DNA of 64,000 nt. Origin: Brevibacterium sp. W7.2. GTDB lineage: Bacteria > Actinomycetota > Actinomycetes > Actinomycetales > Brevibacteriaceae. The DNA is taken from assembly GCF_018137945.1 (NCBI RefSeq), contig NZ_CP073089.1, positions 3,472,001-3,536,000 on the forward strand, written 5' to 3'. Positions 45,281 to 53,907 of this stretch are shown piece after piece. The notes beneath the pieces were generated by a model, which did no database searches, had not been told where the DNA came from, and was given only the letters and a program-made list of their open reading frames with translations. Every line of letters begins with the position of its first letter. The first letter of the stretch is position 1. The translations under genes were made by a program, and so were the position numbers.

Positions 45281-46663
45281 ATGACGACCGTGACCGCCCT
45301 GACCTGGCCCGGCAAAGAGGAGTCGTTCGCGCTCGGTCACCACCTGAGCCGCACGCCGGGGGCCGGGTTCACGGTTCCCGGCGGCCGCCTCGGCGCGGGA
45401 CTGCCGGGGACGGATGAGCACAGCCTGCGCACCCACGTGCCCGACCCGCACGAGAACCTCCTCGTCGTCGGGGACAATCTGCCCGCGCTGCAGTCGCTGC
45501 TCGCCACGCATCGGGGCCGGGTCAAGGTCGTCTACATCGATCCGCCGTACAACACGGGCAACGCGCACGCGTACAAGGACGACGGCTACGATCACGGCAG
45601 CTGGCTCGACTTCATGGCTCCGCGGCTCATCCTCGCCCGGGAGCTCATGCGCGATGACGGCGTGCTCTACCTCCACCTCGACGATGGGGAGAGCGCGTGG
45701 GCGCAGCTGCTCGGGCACGAGGTCTTCGGGGAGGCGAATTCGCTCGGCACCCTCATCCACCAGCGTGCGAAGGGCGGCGGCAACTCCCCGTCGTTCGTCC
45801 GCGGGCACGACTACATCCACGTGTGGGGTCGGGACGCGCGCGCGGCGGGGGCGTTCCTCACGGAGAAGAAGGCCCCGGCGAAGGTCGAGGTCATCGACGG
45901 GCGGAAGATGCTCGTCGAGACCGATGTGCTGCGGGCGAGCTTCGGCCGGTATGCGCGCGGGTCGGAGCGGCGGCTCATGTACGAGGACATCCGCGCGGTC
46001 AAGGGTGAGCGGAAGCTCGCCGAGGTGGACGCGAAGCTGGCCTCGGGCGAGTACATCCTCCGGCCCTGGGGTCCCGGCAAGCACGCGGTGGTGCGGGTGA
46101 CGCCGTACGAGCTCGCGAGCTCGAAGCTCTACTCGATCATCAAGGCCCTCGGCGGGCAGAACGACCTCGAGGACCTCGGTCTGGGCGGGGTGTTCGGGTA
46201 TCCGAAGCCCGTCGACCTCGTCAAGACGCTCATCACCGCACAGACGTTCTTCGACCCCGAGGCCATCGTCCTCGACTTCTTCGCCGGTTCCGGGACGACG
46301 GCCCAGGCGGTCATGGAGGCCAACCGACGTGACGAGGGACGACGGTCGTTCGTCCTCGTCCAGCTCCCAGAGAAGCTGCGCGGCAAATGCGGCGGCCGCG
46401 GCGTGCGCGCGTCGGGTGAGGCGGGCGACGGCAGCGGCGCAGGGGCAGGCGGGGCTGGGGCCGCGGACACTGGGGCTGCGGACACCGGTGAGGCCGCAGT
46501 TGCGGCGGGAGCAAGCGCGGCTGGCACAGGAGCTGCGAGCAACAGCGCACGCGCGGGCGGCTTCGCGACGATCAGCGACCTCACCGCCGAGCGCATCCGC
46601 CGCGCCGCCGACGAGCTCGCCCCCGGACTGACCTTCACCGAGGTCACCATCGCCGATTCCTGA
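45281..46663 (+). CDS. Site-specific DNA adenine methyltransferase, beta-class (type III Mod-like), orphan
   Basis: 460-residue N6-adenine DNA methyltransferase. Motif IV DPPYNTG (residues 87-93) precedes motif I DFFAGSGTT (about 332-340), the order of beta-class enzymes such as type III Mod subunits; the target-recognition region lies between. A 57-residue Ala/Gly/Ser-rich insertion (about 371-427) splits the C-terminal part before FATISDLTAERIRRAAD. No restriction (Res) gene is adjacent. ATG at 45281; GTG 45278 or 45290 are alternatives. It could be an epigenetic orphan or a defence remnant. Confidence 0.9.
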   Translation: MTTVTALTWPGKEESFALGHHLSRTPGAGFTVPGGRLGAGLPGTDEHSLRTHVPDPHENLLVVGDNLPALQSLLATHRGRVKVVYIDPPYNTGNAHAYKDDGYDHGSWLDFMAPRLILARELMRDDGVLYLHLDDGESAWAQLLGHEVFGEANSLGTLIHQRAKGGGNSPSFVRGHDYIHVWGRDARAAGAFLTEKKAPAKVEVIDGRKMLVETDVLRASFGRYARGSERRLMYEDIRAVKGERKLAEVDAKLASGEYILRPWGPGKHAVVRVTPYELASSKLYSIIKALGGQNDLEDLGLGGVFGYPKPVDLVKTLITAQTFFDPEAIVLDFFAGSGTTAQAVMEANRRDEGRRSFVLVQLPEKLRGKCGGRGVRASGEAGDGSGAGAGGAGAADTGAADTGEAAVAAGASAAGTGAASNSARAGGFATISDLTAERIRRAADELAPGLTFTEVTIADS

Positions 46664-46800
46664 CCTCCGCGCCGCTTCCCGGGCCGCTGCTGGTGTTCTG
46701 CGCCAGGCTGGGGGTGGAATCTGCGCGCAAATCGCCATGGACGTGGCGCACACTCGCTGTGGAGGTGGCGCAGATGCCTCCCCGCGAGAGTTCAGGTCGT

Positions 46801-46853
46801 AGAGTGTCGATTCGAGGCGCTGAAATCGACACTCTGCGTCCTCGATTTCAGCG
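46801..46853 (+). promoter_or_regulatory. Two mutually exclusive 12-bp hairpins
   Basis: Stem A pairs 46801-46812 with 46824-46835 and stem B pairs 46818-46829 with 46842-46853; both are exact. They share bases 46824-46829, so only one can form at a time. The element lies in the 375-bp gap between the methyltransferase gene and fmdB on the plus strand and may act as a terminator with an alternative fold. Confidence 0.6.
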
Positions 46854-46869
46854 AAATCGGTGAGCGGGC

Positions 46870-46913
46870 GCCCTGGCGCGGCCACGCTCCCGCCCTGGCG
46901 CGGCCACTCTCCC
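46870..46913. repeat. 22-bp tandem duplication
   Basis: GCCCTGGCGCGGCCACGCTC plus CC (46870-46891) is repeated at 46892-46913 with one change. A shorter direct repeat TGGA-GTGGCGCA occurs at about 46737 and 46760. The rest of the 46664-47038 gap holds no supported gene. Confidence 0.7.
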
Positions 46914-47038
46914 GCACCGAGGCGGCCGCTCACTCGCGCTGCGAATGTCCCAACAGGTCTTCCCAGGCTCTCGCCGCGCTGACAGAATGCTTGTACGGTC
47001 ACATCAGGCCCTCCACCAGCGAAGTCAGGGGTGATGCA

Positions 47039-47323
47039 GTGCCCACATACGTCTACCGCTGCGATGCGTGCGGCGACACCGAGCAGACCTTCCCCATGCT
47101 CGAGAAGCCGTCGACGATCGCCTGCCCCCGCTGCGCTGGGACGGCACGGTCGGTGGTGAGTTCGCCCCACCTCGGCGCGGGGAACACCACGGCCCACCGA
47201 CTCCTCGATGCGACCGCACGGACCGCAGACGCCCCTCCCGTCGTCGATCGTCTGCCCGGTTCACCACGCGCACCGAGGCGGGTGAGCCAAGATCCTCGGC
47301 ACCAGACCCTCCCACGCGCCTGA
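47039..47323 (+). CDS. fmdB: FmdB-family zinc-ribbon protein
   Basis: 94 residues from GTG at 47039 (AGGGGTGA upstream). The start VPTYVYRCDACGDTEQTF and CPRCAGTARSVV give a CxxC...CxxC zinc ribbon within the first 40 residues; the C-terminal half is polar and likely disordered. FmdB proteins accompany formamidase genes and are thought to regulate them; the formamidase gene follows 102 bases downstream. Confidence 0.85.
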   Translation: MPTYVYRCDACGDTEQTFPMLEKPSTIACPRCAGTARSVVSSPHLGAGNTTAHRLLDATARTADAPPVVDRLPGSPRAPRRVSQDPRHQTLPRA

Positions 47324-47425
47324 CACCGCTCGCCGCCGCTCCGCCGTCCTGCACCGCCCAGCTGCTCCATCAGCACCGTCCTGCACCGCCGCCCGTCACT
47401 GTCGACTCCACGCAAAGGACACGCC

Positions 47426-48676
47426 ATGCCAGACGTCATCTTTCCCCTCGATTCGACCAAGCCGTTCACCGACCAGAAGATCACCGGCCACAACCGCTGG
47501 CACCCGGACATTCCCGCGGCCGTCCACGTCAAGCCCGGGGAATCGTTCCGGCTCGACTGCCGGGAATGGTTCGACGGGTTCATCAAGAACGACGACAGCG
47601 CCGATGACGTCCGCGATGCGCCGGTCGACATCGTCCACGCCCTCTCCGGACCGGTCGGCGTCGAAGGGGCGAAGCCCGGTGACCTGCTCATCGTCGACAT
47701 CCTCGACGTCGGACCGATCCCGCAGGAGGAGGGTCCGCTCGCCGGGCAGGGCTGGGGCTACACGGGGATCTTCGCGAAGGAGAACGGCGGCTCGTTCCTC
47801 GTCGACCAGTTCCCCGATGCCTACAAGGCGTGCTGGGACTTCTCCGGCGGCACGGCGACGTCGCGCCACGTCCCGCACGTGTCCTTCACCGGAATCGTCC
47901 ACCCCGGCCTCATGGGCACGGCCCCGAGCGCCGATCTGCTGGGGACATGGAACACCCGTGAAGCCGCGCTCATCGCCACCGACCCCGATCGGGAACCACC
48001 GCTGGCCCTGCCGCCCGAGCCCAACGGCGCGATCCTCGGGTCGCTGACCGGGGAGGACTTCGACCGGGTCGCCGGTGAGGGCGCCCGCACGGCCCCGCCT
48101 CGGGAGAACGGCGGCAACCAGGACATCAAGAACCTCACGAAGGGCACCCGGGTGTTCTACCCGGTCTTCGTCGACGGTGCGAACTTCTCCGTCGGCGACC
48201 TCCACTTCAGTCAGGGCGACGGTGAGATCACGTTCTGCGGCGCCATCGAGATGGGCGGATTCATCGATCTGCGCGTCGACCTCATCAAGGGCGGCATGGA
48301 CACCTACGGGGTGAGCGAGAACGCGATCTTCCAGCCCGGCAACTCCGACCCGCAGTACTCGGAGTGGCTGGCGTTCTCCGGCACCTCGGTCACCCTCGAC
48401 GGCGAGCAGCGCTACCTCGACTCGCAGCTGGCGTACCAGCGGGCCTGCCTCCACGCGATCGACTACCTCACGAAGTTCGGCTACAGCCCCGAGCAGGCGT
48501 ACCTGCTGCTCGGCGCCGCCCCGATCGAGGGACGGTTCTCCGGGGTCGTCGACATCCCGAACTCGTGCGCCACGGTCTACCTGCCCACCGCGATCTTCGA
48601 CTTCGACGTCACACCGAACTCCGACGGCCCCGTGCAGATCGACCCGGGCATCGGCGCCGCACGCACCACCCCGTGA
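47426..48676 (+). CDS. fmdA: Formamidase
   Basis: 416-residue member of the acetamidase/formamidase (FmdA_AmdA) family that hydrolyses formamide to formate and ammonia. Marks: VKPGESFRLDCREWFDGFIK near residue 35, GDLHFSQGDGEITFCGAIEM near 255 and EQAYLLLGAAPIEGRFSGVV near 355. Full length. It follows fmdB and would supply nitrogen from formamide. Confidence 0.95.
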   Translation: MPDVIFPLDSTKPFTDQKITGHNRWHPDIPAAVHVKPGESFRLDCREWFDGFIKNDDSADDVRDAPVDIVHALSGPVGVEGAKPGDLLIVDILDVGPIPQEEGPLAGQGWGYTGIFAKENGGSFLVDQFPDAYKACWDFSGGTATSRHVPHVSFTGIVHPGLMGTAPSADLLGTWNTREAALIATDPDREPPLALPPEPNGAILGSLTGEDFDRVAGEGARTAPPRENGGNQDIKNLTKGTRVFYPVFVDGANFSVGDLHFSQGDGEITFCGAIEMGGFIDLRVDLIKGGMDTYGVSENAIFQPGNSDPQYSEWLAFSGTSVTLDGEQRYLDSQLAYQRACLHAIDYLTKFGYSPEQAYLLLGAAPIEGRFSGVVDIPNSCATVYLPTAIFDFDVTPNSDGPVQIDPGIGAARTTP

Positions 48677-48802
48677 GAGTCAGCGCGTGGAGTCGGCGCG
48701 AGACGCACGGCGACCGCATCCGGACAACCCAGCGTGGATCCAGGGTGCGGTCGTAGGGTCGGGAGGACAGACACTCATCGCCGACCCCACGGAGGAGCAG
48801 AT

Positions 48803-49099
48803 ATGTCCGTCGTCGCCATCAACACCCTCACGGTTCCCGAGAACGCCGGCCCGGAACTCGAGAAGCGCTTCGCCGCCCGCAAGCACTCCGTCGACAGCGC
48901 GCCCGGCTTCGAGGGCTTCCAGCTGCTGCGTCCCACGGCCGGCGGCGACCGCTACTTCGTCTACACGCAGTGGGCGACGAAGGAGGACTTCGAGAACTGG
49001 AAGGCCAACCGATCCTCGGCCCACGAGTCGAACGGTCAGGCACCCGTCTCGAGCGCGGCGGAGCTCCTCGAATTCGAGGTCGTCGACCTCGGAGACTGA
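48803..49099 (+). CDS. Antibiotic-biosynthesis-monooxygenase-fold protein (heme monooxygenase-like)
   Basis: 98-residue ABM-fold protein that probably dimerises. The pattern NTLTVPENAGPELEKRFAAR, then GFEGFQLLRP and YFVYTQWATKEDFENWKANR, is that of HmoB/MhuD-like heme-degrading monooxygenases. ATG at 48803 with GGAGGAG upstream. A role in heme iron release is plausible but not shown by context. Confidence 0.82.
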   Translation: MSVVAINTLTVPENAGPELEKRFAARKHSVDSAPGFEGFQLLRPTAGGDRYFVYTQWATKEDFENWKANRSSAHESNGQAPVSSAAELLEFEVVDLGD

Positions 49100-49115
49100 C
49101 ACCACACTTCACCTC

Positions 49116-49153
49116 TGACTGAGCTGACGAACGGCGCCGTTCGTCGGCTCAGT
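49116..49153. terminator. Loopless 19-bp inverted repeat between convergent genes
   Basis: 49116-49134 pairs with 49135-49153 with one mismatch and no spacer, making a 38-bp palindrome that overlaps the stop codon of the convergent TetR gene. Likely a bidirectional terminator. Confidence 0.65.
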
Positions 49154-49793
49154 CCTGCGCCGAGGCGGTGGCGATGCCGGCGATCTCGCGGTCGAGGATG
49201 TCGTAGGCCGCCTCCGGGGTCCGCACCTCGAGCATGACGTCCTGAGCCAGACCCTTCGCGAGCGCCACGAGCCGCACCGCCGCCTCGGCGGCTGACTCTG
49301 CCGACTCAGCGCCCAACGCGACCTGCCCGGACCTGCTCCCCCGCGCGAGCACCCGCGCCACCCGCCGGGTCGCCGCCTCCGCCGTCCGCCGATCGTTGTC
49401 GACGACGATCTCGGCGATGAGCGGGTCGCCCACGGCCTTCGCGACATACGTGAACCACACCGACGCCCCCACCCGCATCGCCTCACCAGCGGGGATGAAG
49501 GCGCGCACGAACGTCCGCAGGGCATCGACCGGATCGGTTCCCGCGACGTCCCCGGCCTCGTCAACGGCCTCGACCTCGTCGTCGATCTCGGCCCCGGCGA
49601 CGAGCTGCCGGCACCCCTCCAGGACGAGCGCCTCACGCGACGGGAAGTAGTGCTGGACGCGACCGATCGAGATCCCCGCGGCATCGGCGACGGCCCTGAA
49701 GGTCACCGCATCGATCCCCCGGGTGTAGATGACGAGCCACAGCGCGTGGACGATCTCGGTGCGGCGGGCGGCATGGTCGACGATCTTCGGCAT
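49149..49793 (-). CDS. TetR-family regulator of the ABC exporter
   Basis: 214 residues. HTH visible as GIDAVTFRAVADAAGISIGR then VQHYFPSREALVLEG (residues about 25-58), the pattern of PfmR/AcrR-type TetR proteins. The rest includes an Ala-rich segment. ATG at 49793. It is divergent from a two-gene ABC exporter with 43 bases between starts, where ATAC-9-GTAT forms a candidate operator. Confidence 0.92.
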   Translation of the reverse strand: MPKIVDHAARRTEIVHALWLVIYTRGIDAVTFRAVADAAGISIGRVQHYFPSREALVLEGCRQLVAGAEIDDEVEAVDEAGDVAGTDPVDALRTFVRAFIPAGEAMRVGASVWFTYVAKAVGDPLIAEIVVDNDRRTAEAATRRVARVLARGSRSGQVALGAESAESAAEAAVRLVALAKGLAQDVMLEVRTPEAAYDILDREIAGIATASAQD

Positions 49794-49836
49794 TCCGCCA
49801 CTTTACAATACGATCAACTTGTATCACTATTGCGGT

Positions 49837-50769
49837 ATGAACATATTGCAAAACGACGATGCGGGTGTCAGCGTCCGCGGTCTGACGAAGCGCTTCGGGA
49901 CGGCGACCGACGTCGACGATCTCAGCTTCGACGTCATGCCCGGCCACGTCACCGGCTTCCTCGGCCCCAACGGCGCCGGGAAGTCGACGACCCTGCAGAT
50001 GATCCTCGGGCTGACGGCTCCCGACGCGGGGACCGCGCTCGTCGCCGGTGCACCCTTGAGCGATCACCCCAACCCCGCCACCGTCGCCGGCTCGCTGCTC
50101 GGCACCGAACGCCTCCTGCCCGGCCTCACCGTCGACGCGCACCTCGAGTGGGCGGCCCGGCTCTCGGGCCTGACCGGCGACGAGCGCACGACGAGAATCG
50201 CCGCCGTCCTCGCCGAGGTGGGGCTCGAGTCCGCAGCGACCCGTCGCATCTCCGCGCTCTCGCTCGGCATGCGCCAGCGCCTCGGCCTCGCCGCCGCGAT
50301 CCTCACCGACCCGCAGGTGCTCCTCCTCGACGAACCGCTCAACGGCCTCGACCCCGAGGGGATCACGTGGATGCGGACGTTCCTCAAGCGCTTCGCCGCC
50401 TCGGGGCGCACCGTCCTCTTCTCCAGCCACCTGCTCACCGAGATGGCGCTCACAGCCGACCACGTCGTCATCATCCGCGCCGGTCGCCTCGTGGCCGACC
50501 TCCCGCTCGCCGACCTCGTCTCCCACGCACAGGCCGGGGTGGTCGTCCGCGGTCCCGATCTCTCTGCCCTGCTGGCCAGCCAAGCGGCGGCGGGCCGACC
50601 GAGCACGCCGACCCCGGACGGAACCGGCGCGGTCATCGCCGACGCCGAACCGCGCGAGATCTTCCGCGACAGCGTCCGCCTCGGCGTCGACCTCGATGAG
50701 CTCCGCCTCGACGAACCCGGCCTCGAAGAGGTCTTCCTCCGTCTCACCACCACCCGGAAGGCACGCTGA
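49837..50769 (+). CDS. ABC exporter ATP-binding protein
   Basis: 310-residue ATPase of the DrrA/bacitracin-exporter type. Walker A GPNGAGKSTTL (about residues 44-54), signature LSLGMRQRLGLAA, Walker B VLLLDEPLNGLDPEG and SSHLLTEMA H-loop are visible. A C-terminal extension follows the ABC domain. ATG at 49837. Paired with the permease that starts one base after its stop; regulated by the divergent TetR gene. Probable drug or peptide efflux or self-protection. Confidence 0.93.
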   Translation: MNILQNDDAGVSVRGLTKRFGTATDVDDLSFDVMPGHVTGFLGPNGAGKSTTLQMILGLTAPDAGTALVAGAPLSDHPNPATVAGSLLGTERLLPGLTVDAHLEWAARLSGLTGDERTTRIAAVLAEVGLESAATRRISALSLGMRQRLGLAAAILTDPQVLLLDEPLNGLDPEGITWMRTFLKRFAASGRTVLFSSHLLTEMALTADHVVIIRAGRLVADLPLADLVSHAQAGVVVRGPDLSALLASQAAAGRPSTPTPDGTGAVIADAEPREIFRDSVRLGVDLDELRLDEPGLEEVFLRLTTTRKAR

Positions 50770-51570
50770 ATGTCGACAACCCCGCAAGCCCGCGCCGCAT
50801 CGGCAGAATGGGCGAAGCTGCAGGCCCTGCGCGCCCCGCGCATGCTCGGCGGCACGGCCGTCGTGCTCGCTGCGGTCTCCGCCGCCGTCTTCATCCTCAG
50901 CTTCCCCGTCACGCAGGGAACGGCGCTCGACCGCGCCCCGCTGACCGATGTCCTCACCGCCAGCGTGCTCGGCGTCGATGTCGCGGCGATCGTCCTCGTC
51001 GTCTTCGCCGCGTGGTTCGTCGGCATCGAGTTCCGCACCGGCGCGATCACCGAGGCGCTCCTGCGCCTGCCCCGCCGCTCCGCGGTCATCACCGCCAAGG
51101 CCCTCGTCATCGCCGCAGTCACCGTGCTCACCGCGGTGATCGCGGCACTCGCCCTCACCGTTGTCGCCGTCGCCCTCGCGGCCACGCTGACCGGTGCGAG
51201 CTGGTCGGAGACCCTGACTGCGGCGGTCTCACCCGAGCATCTCCGGCTGCTCCTCGGCAGCGCGCTCATGCCCGTGGTCTTCGCTCTGCTCGCCGCGTTC
51301 GCCGCCTTCGCCTTCGGGTCGATGGCGGCGGGCGTCCTCGGCGCGCTCGGCCTCATCGTCGCCTCGATGCTCGCCGGCTGGCTGCCGGCCGGCGCTGCCG
51401 CGGTCGTTGCGCCCGTGCTGCCCCTGGCCGCCGTCCACACGATCAGCGGTGCCGCCGAGGCGGGGTCGACGGAGTTCCTCGGCATCGTCCCAGCGGTGAT
51501 CGTCCTCGCAGCGTGGGTGGCGATCGGCTGGATCCTCGCCGCGTGGCGGCTGCGGCGACGGGACTTCTGA
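50770..51570 (+). CDS. ABC exporter permease
   Basis: 266 residues with six hydrophobic segments, the ABC-2 type permease arrangement. ATG at 50770 follows the ATPase stop directly (TGAATG), so the pair is translationally coupled. GIEFRTGAITEALLRLPRRS after the second segment is typical of these proteins. Partner of the preceding ATPase. Confidence 0.88.
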   Translation: MSTTPQARAASAEWAKLQALRAPRMLGGTAVVLAAVSAAVFILSFPVTQGTALDRAPLTDVLTASVLGVDVAAIVLVVFAAWFVGIEFRTGAITEALLRLPRRSAVITAKALVIAAVTVLTAVIAALALTVVAVALAATLTGASWSETLTAAVSPEHLRLLLGSALMPVVFALLAAFAAFAFGSMAAGVLGALGLIVASMLAGWLPAGAAAVVAPVLPLAAVHTISGAAEAGSTEFLGIVPAVIVLAAWVAIGWILAAWRLRRRDF

Positions 51571-51629
51571 CCACCCCACCCGAGCGGCTTCGCCCCACGC
51601 GAGGCACCGGCCTCACCCCACCCCGAGTC

Positions 51630-52364
51630 TCAGTTGTCCGTATCCTTGTCGAGTTCGCTGAACCGCTCGACCTCACGGGGGTGGCCGGCGATGAGGATCT
51701 CGTCGTCGGCGTAGAGGGTCATGTCGCGGTCGGCGATGTCCCACTGCCTGCTGCCGGCCCGTTTGACCGCGACGATCGTCACCCCGTACGTGGCCCGCAC
51801 GCCGAGGCTCGCGAGCGGCACATCGGCGACGCGCACCGGCGGAGTCGTGCGAGCGAGGACGAAGTCGTCGTCGATGGGCAGGAAGTCGGAGATGTGGCCG
51901 CGGATGAGGTGCGCGAGCCGGCGCCCCATGTCGTTCTCGGGCCGGATGACGTTCTTGATCCCGAGCTGGTGGAGGATCTCGCCGTGGGTCTCGCTGATCG
52001 CCTTGGCCCAGATGTGCTGGCAGCCGATCTTGAGGATGCGGGAGGCAGCGAGGATGCTCGCCTCGAGGTCGCTGCCGATCGCGATGACGACCCGGCTGAC
52101 CTCGTCGATGCCGAGCTGACGGAGGACCACCTCGTCGGTGGCATCGGCTCGCGTCGCGAACGCGAGCCTGTCCGCGTATTCGGCGACGACCGCCTCGTCG
52201 TTGTCGATGCCGATGACGTCGACTCCGTGCTTGGCGAGCTCGAGCGCGAGCGAGCCGCCGAAGCGACCGAGGCCGATGACGGCGACCGCCCCGGCTTCGG
52301 CCATCGGCTCGGAGTCGCCGGCGAAGAAGGCGGCGGAGCGGGCCAGCCAGGTCTTCTCATTCAT
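51630..52364 (-). CDS. ktrA: Potassium uptake regulator, TrkA/KtrA family (RCK)
   Basis: 244-residue cytoplasmic RCK subunit that gates the KtrB potassium channel. The NAD/ATP loop AVIGLGRFGGSLALELAKHG is at about residues 28-47; a C-terminal RCK_C domain follows (VADVPLASLGVRATYGVTIV). ATG at 52364, 52 bases after the ktrB stop on the same strand. Controls K+ uptake and thereby osmotic balance alongside ectoine. Confidence 0.9.
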   Translation of the reverse strand: MNEKTWLARSAAFFAGDSEPMAEAGAVAVIGLGRFGGSLALELAKHGVDVIGIDNDEAVVAEYADRLAFATRADATDEVVLRQLGIDEVSRVVIAIGSDLEASILAASRILKIGCQHIWAKAISETHGEILHQLGIKNVIRPENDMGRRLAHLIRGHISDFLPIDDDFVLARTTPPVRVADVPLASLGVRATYGVTIVAVKRAGSRQWDIADRDMTLYADDEILIAGHPREVERFSELDKDTDN

Positions 52365-52416
52365 TGCGGTGTCCTTTCCTTGCGATGCGGACGTGTGTCA
52401 GTGGAGGCGAGCGCGA

Positions 52417-53751
52417 TCAGCCGATGAGCGGGCGCTCCTTCGGCAGTTCGTAGCGGATGGGGCGGTTGCGCAGGGCCAGCGCCGAGGCGACGGTGACGGG
52501 CCCGAGGCGACCGAAGATCATCGTGACGATGAGGACGGCCTGGCTGAACGGCGGCAGCTGCGCGGTGATCCCGGTCGACAGGCCCACGGTGCCGAACGCC
52601 GAGACGACCTCGAAGAGGATCCGGTCGAACCCGAGCTCCTGCGCATCGAGCATGATCGCCATCGTCGAGACGACGATGAGGCCGAGACCGAGGACGATGA
52701 CGGTCGTGGCCTGGCGGTGGACCGAGCGGGAGACCCGACGGCCGAAGAGGTTGACGGCGCGACCGCCGCTGATCTCCGTCCACGTCATCGCCGCGAGCAC
52801 GACGAAGGTCGTGATCTTCACACCGCCCGCGGTGCCGGCGGGACCGCCGCCGATGAACATGAGGATGTCCATCCCGAACCACGTCGCCGGGTGCATCTGC
52901 CCGATGTCGATGGTGTTGAATCCCGCGGTGCGGGTGATCGTCGATTGGAAGGCCGCGGCCTGGATCTTGCCCCACCAGTCGAGGGGGCCGAGCGTGCCGG
53001 GATTGTTCCATTCGATCGCGCCGATGAAGATCGTGCCGGAGATGAGCAGGATCGGGGTGACGACGACGACGGCGCGCGTCGTCATGCTCCACGTCAGCGG
53101 GAACCGGTACTTGCGGAAGAGCTCGATGAGCACGGGGTAGCCCAGGCCGCCGAGGATGACGGACAGGGCGATGGGTCCGGTGATGAACGGATCGGCGACG
53201 TAGGCCATGAGGTTGTCGCGGTTGAGGCCGAAGCCGGCGTTGTTGAACGCGGAGACGGCATGGAAGATCGCGCTCCACACGGCGTCGCCGTTCGCCTCGC
53301 CGTAGTACCAGCGCAGCCGGAGGTAGAGTAGGACGGCGACGACGAATTCGGTGCTCAGCGTCAGCGCGGTGATGCGCAGCACCATCGGCATGACGCCGCC
53401 GATGTCGGAGCTCTTCGTCTCCGAGGCCACCGACTGCCGCAGCTTGAGTCCGGCGCGCCCGGCGATGACAAGGGCGAGCAGCGTGGTGAGGAGGATGACG
53501 CCGAGCCCACCGGCCTGGATGAGGATGAGGATGACGAGCTGGCCGAAGAAGGTGAAGTCCTGCCCGGTGTCGAGGACGACGAGGCCGGTGACGCTGAGCG
53601 CCGAGGTCGCCGTGAAGAGTCCGGACAGCAGGGAGATCCCGCCCGGCGCCACGGTCGCGGCGGGAGTCATGAGGAGACCGGCCCCGACGATCAGCGCGGA
53701 CAGGTACCCCGTGACCACTCGGACGATCGCATTTCGATGTGTGCTGTGCAC
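52417..53751 (-). CDS. ktrB: Potassium uptake channel, TrkH/KtrB family
   Basis: 444-residue membrane protein of the Trk/Ktr superfamily with four pore loops. Pore signature regions are seen as FTATSALSVTGLVV, SAFNNAGFGLN, TITRTAGFNTIDIG and SAFGTVGLSTGIT. The start is GTG at 53751 with no strong ribosome binding site. Partner of the RCK gene downstream. Confidence 0.92.
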   Translation of the reverse strand: MHSTHRNAIVRVVTGYLSALIVGAGLLMTPAATVAPGGISLLSGLFTATSALSVTGLVVLDTGQDFTFFGQLVILILIQAGGLGVILLTTLLALVIAGRAGLKLRQSVASETKSSDIGGVMPMVLRITALTLSTEFVVAVLLYLRLRWYYGEANGDAVWSAIFHAVSAFNNAGFGLNRDNLMAYVADPFITGPIALSVILGGLGYPVLIELFRKYRFPLTWSMTTRAVVVVTPILLISGTIFIGAIEWNNPGTLGPLDWWGKIQAAAFQSTITRTAGFNTIDIGQMHPATWFGMDILMFIGGGPAGTAGGVKITTFVVLAAMTWTEISGGRAVNLFGRRVSRSVHRQATTVIVLGLGLIVVSTMAIMLDAQELGFDRILFEVVSAFGTVGLSTGITAQLPPFSQAVLIVTMIFGRLGPVTVASALALRNRPIRYELPKERPLIG

Positions 53752-53907
53752 AGAGGAAATCTAGCACCCGCCTCGGCGGACGTGGGAAATCCCTGTCATA
53801 CCGCCGGGTAGACGCTCCCTGTGCTGTTACTGTGCAGATACCCACGGGATCGGCACTGCTGCCGGCCACCTCGGTGGGGCATGGACCGACGATGAGGAAG
53901 GCGAGTC

